Origin: CAVQBP01 sp963848195
GTDB taxonomy: Bacteria; Bacteroidota; Ignavibacteria; Ignavibacteriales; Ignavibacteriaceae
Direction of reading: 5' to 3'
Length of the DNA: 64,000 nucleotides
NCBI GenBank assembly: GCA_963848195.1
Contig: CAWKCY010000024.1
Location: 186,001 to 250,000 of the forward strand
The notes beneath the pieces were generated by a model, which worked only from the letters and a program-made list of their open reading frames with translations, did no database searches and was not told the origin of the DNA. The position numbers and the translations under genes are program-made. The first letter of the stretch is position 1. Each line of letters opens with the position of its first letter. Below are positions 45,432 to 53,387 of this stretch, one piece after another.

Positions 45432-45899
45432 ATGATTGAAAAAGTTCACTTCAAATTAAACGGGGAACCTATTGAGCTAACCGTAGACAGCGACAGACTC
45501 CTCCTATGGGTATTACGTACAGACTTAGGTTTAACCGGAACAAAATATGGCTGCGGTATTAGTTATTGCGGCTCATGCACAGTACTTGTGAATAATGAAG
45601 CTGTTCATTCATGCCAGACATCTATTAAAGAGATAGTAAATAAAGAGGTTGTTACAATAGAAGGATTAGCAAGTAAGGAAAAGCTTCATCCGCTGCAGAA
45701 GGCTTTTGCAGAGCACGATGCTATGCAATGCGGGTACTGTACACCGGGAATGATAATGACTGCCTATTCTTTTCTAAAGAAGAATCCTAGTCCTTCAACT
45801 TCAGAAATTATTGAAGGAATGAATAATAATTTGTGCCGCTGCGGTGCACATAACAGGATTGTCCAGGCTATTCATTCTGCTGCGGAATCAGAAAATTGA
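45432..45899 (+). CDS. [2Fe-2S] subunit of a molybdenum hydroxylase (IorA type)
   Basis: 155 residues with a strong ribosome site (GGCGGAGAAGGGG). The N-terminal domain is plant-type ferredoxin with YGCGISYCGSC and a fourth Cys in HSC. The C-terminal domain binds a second cluster through CGYCTPGM and CRCGAHNRI. This is the small electron-transfer subunit of the xanthine dehydrogenase family, in the two-subunit form of isoquinoline 1-oxidoreductase. It lacks FAD, so electrons must leave to an external acceptor. Its partner gene starts 149 bp downstream, with a GC-rich palindrome in between. Confidence 0.9.
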   Translation: MIEKVHFKLNGEPIELTVDSDRLLLWVLRTDLGLTGTKYGCGISYCGSCTVLVNNEAVHSCQTSIKEIVNKEVVTIEGLASKEKLHPLQKAFAEHDAMQCGYCTPGMIMTAYSFLKKNPSPSTSEIIEGMNNNLCRCGAHNRIVQAIHSAAESEN

Positions 45900-45910
45900 G
45901 ATTGGAGTAT

Positions 45911-45957
45911 TACCTCACCCCCCGGCCCCCTCTCCTTATAAAGGCGAGGGGGAGGTT
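45911..45957. repeat. GC-rich palindrome, copy 1
   Basis: CCCCCTCTCCTTATAAAGGC with mirror GAGGGGGAGG, preceded by CCTCACCCCCCGG. It stands out as a GC island in AT-rich sequence. A second copy is at 53287. It lies between the two subunit genes of the molybdenum hydroxylase. Confidence 0.75.
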
Positions 45958-46048
45958 CATATGGAGGCAGCTATAATTATTGTGGGTAAGCCTCAAAAGG
46001 TGAGTACAAAAGTTGAAAATATAATTGAGACATTTAAAGGATAAGATC

Positions 46049-48193
46049 ATGAAAGAGGATAAATATCCGGAAATAGATTTTAAGGATGTTAAAGAAAGTT
46101 TTCCTATGGATAGGAGGGATTTCCTTAAAACTGCGGGGAGCGGTATTTTCATTCTATTTACTTTGAAAGATGCATCCCCTTTTACTATTGAAAAGCAGAA
46201 CAGGCAGCAGCAGGGATATCCCTCTGATTTTAATGCTTATTTGAAAATTGGTGAAGATGGACGGGTTGCATGTTATACAGGGAAAATTGAAATGGGGCAG
46301 GGAGTTATTACTTCTTTAGCTCAAATGCTTGCGGATGAACTTGATGTTTCTCTTGATGATGTTGATATGGTTATGGGAGATACTGATCTCTGTCCTTATG
46401 ATAGAGGTACATTTGGTTCTTTGACTACAAGGTTTTTTGGTCCTGCATTACGTTCTGCCGGTGCCGAAGGGAGAGCAGTTTTGCTTCAATTGGCTTCTGA
46501 AAAATTAAAAGTACCCGTCAAAAATTTAACAGCTGCGAACGGTACCGTTTTCGAAAAGAAGAATAATCAGAATAAAATTACTTATGCCGAACTTGCAAAA
46601 GGAAAAAGGATTGAGAAACACTCTGATGGTCAGGTAGAGGTAAAGAAACCATCAGAGTTAAAAATAATGGGTAAATCTGTTACCCGCAGAGATGGAGAAC
46701 TAAAGGCAACAGGAAAGGCAAAGTATGCGGGTGATATACAATTTCCGGGAATGCTTTACGCAAAAATATTGCGTCCTCCGGCTCACGGAGCTAAATTTAT
46801 TTCAGCGGATACTTCCGAAGCTGAAAAAATAAAAGATATAAAAGTTATCAAAGAAGGTGATTTTGTCGCCGTGCTTCATAAATATCCCGATGCTGCTGAG
46901 GAGGCACTTTCAAAAGTAAAAGCAAAGTTTGATAAATCTCCTTCGACTTTAAATGATAAAAATATTTTTGAACATCTTCTGAAAGAAGCACCTGATGGAG
47001 AAGTTACAGCTAGCGGAGGTGATCTGTCGAAAGGAGAAAAGAACTCATATAAAATAATTGAAGAAATTTATTATGATGGTTATAAAGCTCATGCTCCGAT
47101 TGAACCTCATACGGCAACAGTAAATATCGAGGGAGATAAAGTAACAGTCTGGGCGTCAACACAAAGTCCTTTCCCTGCAAAGGAGGAAGTTGCAAAAGCA
47201 TTAAATATTCCGGCAAAGAATGTACATGTTATGCAGACTTTTGTAGGAGGGGGATTTGGCGGTAAGACAAGGAATCTGCAGATTGTTGAAGCCGCGCGTC
47301 TGGCGAAATTAACGGGTAAGCCTGTTCAGGTAGCATGGACAAGGGAAGAGGAATTCTTTTTTGATTCTTTTAGACCGGCTGCCGTTGTAAAAATAAAATC
47401 AGGTATTACAGATAAAGGGAAACTTAATTATTGGGATTATCATGTTTATTTTGCGGGAGACAGGGGTTCTAAACAGTTTTACGATATACCGAATCACAGT
47501 ACTACCGTATATGGTTCAGGGTGGGGTGGAAATGCCCATCCTTTTGCTACGGGTGCATGGCGGGCACCTGCAAATAATACAAATACATTTGCGAGGGAGT
47601 CTCAAATAAGTATTATGGCTAATGCAGCGGGAATTGATCAGCTTGAATTCAGACTGCAGAATTTAACGGATGAAAAGATGAAAAAAGTTTTACGTGCAGC
47701 CGGAGAGAAGTTCGGATGGAAGCCTGATAAATTAAATAATAAAGGATATGGAGTAGCATGCGGGATGGATGCCGGCACTTCGGTTGCAACAATTGCCGAA
47801 GTTGAGGTTGACGTAAATACCGGTAATGTGAAAGTGACACGAGTTGTATGTGCTCAGGATATGGGTTTAGTAATTAATCCGGAAGGAGCAACAATTCAGA
47901 TGGAAGGGTGTATTACCATGGGATTGGGGTATGCTTTAAGAGAAGATATGCATTTTAGTAATGGGGAAATATTAGATGTTAATTTTGATACATATGAAAT
48001 CCCCCATTTTTCATGGCTGCCTAAAATAGAAACCGTTATATTAGATAATAAAGAAGAGCCTTCGCAGGGAGGGGGAGAACCTGCCATAATTACAATGGGA
48101 GCTGTGATAGCAAACGCAATTTTCGATGCAACAGGTGCAAGAGTGTTTCAGATGCCGATGACGCCGGAGAGAGTGCTGAAAGCTATTCATTAA
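46049..48193 (+). CDS. Molybdopterin-binding subunit of a molybdenum hydroxylase (IorB type), Tat-exported
   Basis: 714 residues from the ATG at 46049, which has AAAGGATAAG upstream; an upstream start at 46025 is less likely. The twin-arginine signal is DRRDFLKTAGSGIFILF. The cofactor region shows GKIEMGQG, FVGGGFGGKTRN (near 400), GAWRAPANNTNTFARES and the C-terminal GGGEPAIITMG, where the Glu matches the catalytic base of the family. It hydroxylates an aldehyde or N-heterocycle in the periplasm together with the [2Fe-2S] subunit. No cofactor maturation gene or cytochrome is nearby. The substrate is unknown. Confidence 0.9.
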   Translation: MKEDKYPEIDFKDVKESFPMDRRDFLKTAGSGIFILFTLKDASPFTIEKQNRQQQGYPSDFNAYLKIGEDGRVACYTGKIEMGQGVITSLAQMLADELDVSLDDVDMVMGDTDLCPYDRGTFGSLTTRFFGPALRSAGAEGRAVLLQLASEKLKVPVKNLTAANGTVFEKKNNQNKITYAELAKGKRIEKHSDGQVEVKKPSELKIMGKSVTRRDGELKATGKAKYAGDIQFPGMLYAKILRPPAHGAKFISADTSEAEKIKDIKVIKEGDFVAVLHKYPDAAEEALSKVKAKFDKSPSTLNDKNIFEHLLKEAPDGEVTASGGDLSKGEKNSYKIIEEIYYDGYKAHAPIEPHTATVNIEGDKVTVWASTQSPFPAKEEVAKALNIPAKNVHVMQTFVGGGFGGKTRNLQIVEAARLAKLTGKPVQVAWTREEEFFFDSFRPAAVVKIKSGITDKGKLNYWDYHVYFAGDRGSKQFYDIPNHSTTVYGSGWGGNAHPFATGAWRAPANNTNTFARESQISIMANAAGIDQLEFRLQNLTDEKMKKVLRAAGEKFGWKPDKLNNKGYGVACGMDAGTSVATIAEVEVDVNTGNVKVTRVVCAQDMGLVINPEGATIQMEGCITMGLGYALREDMHFSNGEILDVNFDTYEIPHFSWLPKIETVILDNKEEPSQGGGEPAIITMGAVIANAIFDATGARVFQMPMTPERVLKAIH

Positions 48194-48258
48194 TAAAATT
48201 ACAAAATTACAAGATTTCAAGATTAAAAGATTTTCCATTTTGCTTAATTTACTATATC

Positions 48259-50236
48259 TTAAGCAGTTTTTAATGTAAATGAAACTTCGGTACCCTTTCC
48301 TTTTTCACCTCTAATCCATATTTCCCCTTCATGCTTTTGAATTATTTCTTTGCATAAAATTAAACCTAAACCTGTTCCTTTTTCATCAGATGTTCCGGAT
48401 GTAGAGTAATGAATATCTATCCGGAATATTTTATCATAATCGTTTTCAGATATTCCTATTCCTTTATCTGCAACAACAATTTCTACAAACTCTTCCTTTT
48501 GTTTTGCTGATATTTTGACTTCGCTATCCTGATATGAAAATTTTATACTATTAATTATCAGATTCCTTAAAACCAATTGAAGCATATTTTTATCCGCATA
48601 TACTTTAATGTTTTCGGGAATCAGGTTCACCAGTTTTATTTTCTTTTCTTGTGCTGTTAGTGATAAACTTTCAATAGTTTTGTCCAATTCCTCATGCAGA
48701 GAAATCTTTTCAAGCACCATATTAAAATTATTAATCTGAAGTCTTGACCAATCAAGCAGATTATTTAATAGTTCAAACTGTCTTTTAAGGGTTTGATTTA
48801 TTTTAGTATAAGATTCTTTTATTTCATCATTACTCATGGAATCAATATTAGTAGAAAGTATTTCTGAAAAACCCAGTAAAGTATGAAAAGGTCCCCGCAG
48901 ATCGTGCGCAATAATTGAAAAAAATCTGTCCTTGGTTGAATTAAGTTCTGTCAGTTTATCATTTAACCCTAGTAATTGGTTATTAATCTTCTTTTTATGG
49001 AAGTAACCGAAAATAATAAGCGAAACAATTATCAACGATAAAACTAGTGTTACAATCAGCCACTTGATAAATATTTGCTGTCTGGCAATTGCTATTTTTT
49101 GTTCTTCTTTAATTTTTTCCAGTTTATAATTAAACTCTAATTTGGATAGCTTCTTTATTTTATCTGTAACTTTCAAACTATCTGAAGAGTTCATATATAA
49201 TGTTAAATATTTATATGCTTCTTTATAATTTCCTTCTTTTTGGAAAGCTGACTGCAGGATATCCGCAGCTCTTGCAATATTGTCCACAGAATTTAGGGAC
49301 TTGGCAAATTTAAGCGAAGTAAGTGCATGTTCGATTGCAAGATTTGTTTTCCCCTGATCACTATAAATTGAAGCAATCCCAATCTCTGCCTGCGACATTC
49401 CATGTTTTTCATCCATATTATTATAAAGAGCATTCGCCGTCAAATAGTTATTCAATGATTGCCGGTTATCCCCCATTTGCATATAAATTTTGGCAATAAT
49501 AAGATAAATACCTGCTTCCGATTTTATGTTCCCGATTTCCGTATTAATCTTTAACGCTTCTTCTAAATATTTAAGAGCCTTAACATTGTCTCCTAACCGG
49601 TTATAAATATCACCTAAATTTCCCTTTATTACTGCGATTCCTTTTTTATTATTGTTTTTTGTTCTTATATCTAAAGCCTTATTAAAATATTCCAATGCAG
49701 TGTTATATTCTTCCAAAGCCATATAAACAAGTGAAATATTATTATAGGAGGTAGCTATTTTAATTTCATCTCCAATATTTTCACGCATCTTCAATGCTTT
49801 TAAGTGATAGTCAATAGATGTTAAATAATCACCCTGATAATAATATATAACTCCCAAAACATTTAAAAGAAGTAGCAATACCTGCTTTATCCCCTATTTT
49901 ATATCTAATTTCAAGGGCATTTTTTGTAAAGTCTACAGCTTTAATAATATCAATATTTGTATAACAAAAACCGAGGCTCCCATAACAACCAGCCAGCCCT
50001 TTCTGATAACCTATCGCTTTAGCGAGTTCAATTCCTTTTAAAGCATAATCAATGGCAGTTTTCGTATTAATATATTGATAAATATCGGCTAGCTCATTCA
50101 ATGCTTCGACCTTTTTCTCCCCCTTCAGATACTTTATCTGCTCCTGGAGACTATCTGCTCTGCCCTGCTGCCCATATAGATTTGTAGTAAAAATTAAAGA
50201 GCATAATACTAAAAAAGAAAATATTCCAATCTTCAT
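48259..50236 (-). CDS. TPR sensor histidine kinase, split by one frameshift
   Basis: Read backwards, the N-terminal part (signal MKIGIFSFLVLCSLIF, TPRs) stops near 49829 and the rest continues in another frame. One extra base in the T4 run (A4 on plus, 49865-49868) explains it; with the base removed the protein is 658 residues (KAGIATS-LNVLGVIYYYQG). TPR repeats cover about 35-370; a transmembrane helix lies near 392-412 (WLIVTLVLSLIIVSLIIFGYF); HisKA has FFSIIAHDLRGPFHTLLGF (His near 443); HATPase shows NSIKFSY, DKGIGIS and GTGLGLILCKEI. No response regulator is adjacent. The family commonly senses periplasmic states via TPRs. Confidence 0.85.
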
Positions 50237-50327
50237 AATTATATCTAATTTTTCTCAAAAAACATCCATAAAATATCTTTTTCGGTTCCTTTTTATATTT
50301 AAGGTTACACATATATAAAGAAACTGT

Positions 50328-50407
50328 GTGAAAATATAGAAGAAGCGTTGAGAGGGGGCTTAATTTTCCTCTTAAATCAATGGGTAAATCATCTCACACA
50401 GGCTTTG
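50328..50407. repeat. Dispersed 80-bp repeat, inverted copy of 29960-30049
   Basis: Reverse-complemented it reads GCCTGTGTGA, then TTTAAGAGGAAAATTAAGCC, CCCTC and CAACGCTT, ending TCTATATTTTCAC. The copy near 30 kb has the same blocks in the same order. It lies in the 280-bp gap between the histidine kinase start and the antiporter stop; nothing else is recognised there. Confidence 0.7.
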
Positions 50408-50516
50408 AATCCATCTTTCGTATATAACTCGCTACTTCATTATCGAATTAATTGTTAAAAAATTAAATTATAACCATAATTGATGATAATATGCCTCATT
50501 TAGTGAGAAAATTCAT

Positions 50517-51932
50517 TTATAAAATGAATCCGGAAATAGTAAATAAGATAAATGCGATAGAGGCTGCGGTTAATGCGTAGGGTAATTGGGTACGTACGTG
50601 GTCAATGTGGTCGCTTGCAGATGCCATTGAAGAGATTATGGTTGTATCGGAGATGGGGGAACAGTGGTCACCGAAAACGCTTCCGCTAAGGACTGAAGCA
50701 ACAGCCAGTGATAAGTTAATATCCATTACATGTGCCATGGGTACAGCAATAGGTATCATAATAGCAAAAGTCCCCCAGCTAGTACCAGTTGAAAATGAAA
50801 TAAACATTGAGGTTAAGAAAATTACGGGAGCAACGAAATTTGGATTTAGGAATCTATCTGCTACAGAAGCAACATAAGTCCCTGTACCTAAAATTCTGCA
50901 TGTGTCGCCAATTGAAAAAGCAAATACCATTAAAATAGCAAGGGGGATTAAGCCGCCGATTCCTTTCAAAGTATAATCCATTATTTCATGCAGAGTTAAA
51001 ATTCTTTGAGCAATTGACAGGATTCCGGAAACGGTTATTGCTGATATAACGGACCATAGTACAGAAGTAGAACCCGAACCTGCGGTTAAATCTCCTTTTC
51101 CTGTTATAAGAAGGCTTAAGGGCATCATTAAAATCATCGTTAAAATAGGAACAACCATATTAACGGCACGATGAGGAATTTTTGCTTTAGGTTTTAATGA
51201 TGAAACATCTGCCGAGACAACAGGTACAGCACCATCAGCAATTGTTTTTCCGGTTTCCAGAGATCTTCTTTCTGCTTTTTTCATTGAACCAAAATCTTTG
51301 AATGTAAAAGCCATGAAACCTGCAAGGAGTACCGTAACAATCGGATAAAAATTTAAAGGGATGGTAGAAAAAAAAGTCGGTATAGGATTTGTGATATTTT
51401 CTTTTGTTAAAAGGCCAACAACATAAGCACCCCAGGCGTTCAAAGGTATTAAAATGCAGATAGGGGAAGAGGTGGTATCACAGATATAAGCAAGCTTTTC
51501 TCTTGAAATCTTAAATTTTTCAAAGATAGGATGAAATATGGTACCTGTAACCAGGCATGAAATGCTTGATTCAATAAAAACGAGACAGCCGACAAAGAAG
51601 GAGAGAATCGAAGCACGCTTCCTCGAATTGACTAATTTCTTCCTCTGAATAAAGTCAATAAAACCTTGAACACCTCCTGATACCTGAGTAAGTGAAATCA
51701 AAGCACCTACAAGAGCAGAGAAAATAATTACTCTAGTATTCCCTTCATCCTTAAAAACATTTATGCATGCCTGAACGGCACCAGCCATTCCATGAAAGGG
51801 GTTCCATCCGTCAATAATTACCCAGCCGGCAAAAATACCTAAAAATAATGAAAGATATACCTGTCTTGTTTTTATTGCCAGGGCAATAGCAAGCAGGGGA
51901 GGGATGATTGAAAGCCAGCCGTAATTTATCAA
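50517..51932 (-). CDS. Na+/H+ antiporter, NhaC family
   Basis: 471 residues, about 11-12 transmembrane helices. The start is a TTG with AGAGAAA upstream (MINYGWLSIIPPLLAIALAI). Conserved NhaC features are visible: ESSISCLVTGTIFHPIF, CDTTSSPICILIPLNAWG, SFSTGTSWGTFAIMIPI and SGSVFGDHCSPISDTTIISS. It exchanges sodium for protons at the inner membrane for pH or salt homeostasis. It stands alone between the kinase and the DUF3037 gene, with no sign of co-transcription. Confidence 0.9.
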   Translation of the reverse strand: MINYGWLSIIPPLLAIALAIKTRQVYLSLFLGIFAGWVIIDGWNPFHGMAGAVQACINVFKDEGNTRVIIFSALVGALISLTQVSGGVQGFIDFIQRKKLVNSRKRASILSFFVGCLVFIESSISCLVTGTIFHPIFEKFKISREKLAYICDTTSSPICILIPLNAWGAYVVGLLTKENITNPIPTFFSTIPLNFYPIVTVLLAGFMAFTFKDFGSMKKAERRSLETGKTIADGAVPVVSADVSSLKPKAKIPHRAVNMVVPILTMILMMPLSLLITGKGDLTAGSGSTSVLWSVISAITVSGILSIAQRILTLHEIMDYTLKGIGGLIPLAILMVFAFSIGDTCRILGTGTYVASVADRFLNPNFVAPVIFLTSMFISFSTGTSWGTFAIMIPIAVPMAHVMDINLSLAVASVLSGSVFGDHCSPISDTTIISSMASASDHIDHVRTQLPYALTAASIAFILFTISGFIL

Positions 51933-52004
51933 TAGAATATTTCTCTTGAAATTTATAAGAGAAGATAAAATTTAATAAAATTAAATGAAAGGAAATGAGA
52001 AAAA

Positions 52005-52415
52005 TTAGTTTGGAATTTTACCTTCAGTTTTTGTTCTAACCATTGTTTCAAACAGATGATCAAGTACCGTATCGGGATCATTACAATAACCTGAATGTAC
52101 GGGAGATGTCTGTATAATTGTACTTCTTGGTGAAGTAAGCCAGTGAAACCTCTTTCTTAATGTTAGCTGTCCGATTGGTCCTGCATCCGCATCACCAGCG
52201 CAAATAGCGGGAATAATATTAAGGTGAGTCTTAGCCGTTTCAATATCAAATCCGGGAGCCAATATTTTTATCCTTTGTTCATCAAGCTCAATACGTGCGT
52301 TCAAATAATTCTTCTCCTCGCAGGATACTATCACTCCTACATTTACAAACTCTTCTCTTTCGACATTGGGGACAAGACGTATTATAGCATAATCATAGAA
52401 ATAATTATTATTCAT
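52005..52415 (-). CDS. DUF3037 protein
   Basis: About 136 residues from the ATG at 52415 (MNNNYFYDYAIIRLVPNV), which follows GAGGAG. Alternative starts up to 52430 lie inside the preceding gene. The pattern YDYAIIRLVPNVEREEFVNVGVIV... and GPIGQLTLRKRFHWLTSPRSTIIQ is typical of DUF3037. It overlaps the HipA-like gene by 8 bases (ATGAATAA) and so is translationally coupled to it, a pairing that recurs in many genomes. The molecular role is unknown; it may be a partner or target of the kinase-like protein. Confidence 0.85.
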   Translation of the reverse strand: MNNNYFYDYAIIRLVPNVEREEFVNVGVIVSCEEKNYLNARIELDEQRIKILAPGFDIETAKTHLNIIPAICAGDADAGPIGQLTLRKRFHWLTSPRSTIIQTSPVHSGYCNDPDTVLDHLFETMVRTKTEGKIPN

Positions 52416-53169
52416 CTGCTTGCTCCTCAATAAATAAATGCGGCTGTTCCAAACGCTTCAGCAGATATTTGAAATATGCATCTCTATTTTGACTTGCATT
52501 ATTGAATTTTGAATCTTCATTTAACCATAAATCAGGAATAGTATTAAGTATATTTTCAATAACATTTCGTGTTAATTTTGAAGATAATTCTGCGTCTATA
52601 TCTTTCAGATATTTTACAGATTTAAAAAGTACATGCTCTTTGAGTTTAGAAAAGGGGGTACGGCTTTTTTCCAGCCACTTATCCCATGTGTAATGGAAGT
52701 AAAGGGAAGCCCCATGGTCAATAAGATATAACTTATGATGCCACATCAGCATATTTGTGTTTCTGATAGTACGATCTACATTAGATACATAAGCATCAAA
52801 CCAGAGAATTGAAGCTGCGAGATGTTCATCAAGCAGATCGGCAGCAGGATTGAACATGACAGATCCCGGAAGGTAATCAAGAGCGAGATTAAGACCGTCA
52901 CTGTTCTTTATTAAGTCCTGAATTTCCGGATCACCTTCGGTTCGGGCAAGTCCGGCATCAAGTTCAACAAAGACAATTTCAGGTACCGGTAATCCAATTG
53001 CGCGGGCAATTTCACCTGCTATTAGTTCAGCTATAAGAGCTTTAGCACCTTGACCTGCTCCGCGAAATTTAAGGACATATAATCCATCATCATCAGCTTC
53101 TATAATAGCAGGAAGAGAGCCTCCTTCTCGTAAAGGGGTCACGTATCTAGTTGCGGTAACGGTTCTCAA
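52408..53169 (-). CDS. HipA-like kinase domain protein
   Basis: 253 residues; the best start is a TTG (MRTVTATRYVTPLREGG), though its ribosome site is weak. The sequence keeps a kinase-like core: GLYVLKFRGAGQGAKALIAELIAGEIA (nucleotide-binding Lys region), DAYVSNVDRTIRNTNMLM as the catalytic loop (Asp and Asn) and YLIDHGASLYF with the metal-binding Asp. It is shorter than true HipA (about 440) and lacks a HipB antitoxin, so I do not call it a toxin. It is coupled to the DUF3037 gene. The target is unknown. Confidence 0.82.
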   Translation of the reverse strand: MRTVTATRYVTPLREGGSLPAIIEADDDGLYVLKFRGAGQGAKALIAELIAGEIARAIGLPVPEIVFVELDAGLARTEGDPEIQDLIKNSDGLNLALDYLPGSVMFNPAADLLDEHLAASILWFDAYVSNVDRTIRNTNMLMWHHKLYLIDHGASLYFHYTWDKWLEKSRTPFSKLKEHVLFKSVKYLKDIDAELSSKLTRNVIENILNTIPDLWLNEDSKFNNASQNRDAYFKYLLKRLEQPHLFIEEQADE

Positions 53170-53286
53170 ATTCTTAAATATAAAATTGTTATTGTTATCA
53201 ATGATGTTAAAAATTATTTAACAAAAATAGTCATCAAATAATTACCTGCAAAATGATTGCTTCTTTGCCGTTGAATTTAGAGGTCA

Positions 53287-53337
53287 ACCTCACCCCCCGG
53301 CCCCCTCTCCTTAGTAAGGAGAGGGGGAGGGGCCGGT
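53287..53337. repeat. GC-rich palindrome, copy 2
   Basis: CCTCACCCCCCGG, then CCCCCTCTCCTTAGTAAGGA and GAGGGGGAGGGG. Same family as 45911, with a longer perfect stem. It lies between the divergent HipA-like and M1 peptidase genes. Confidence 0.75.
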
Positions 53338-53387
53338 GCCATATAGTAATTTGAGTTAAATAAAAGATTAAGATATTTTTACATCAA

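Noticed and set aside
45844..46044. Small plus-strand gene over the GC-rich palindrome
   Set aside because: It overlaps the end of the iron-sulfur subunit and reads through a non-coding repeat; no family resemblance.
52408..53169. HipBA toxin-antitoxin system
   Set aside because: No HipB-like helix-turn-helix gene, protein far shorter than HipA, and the partner is DUF3037.
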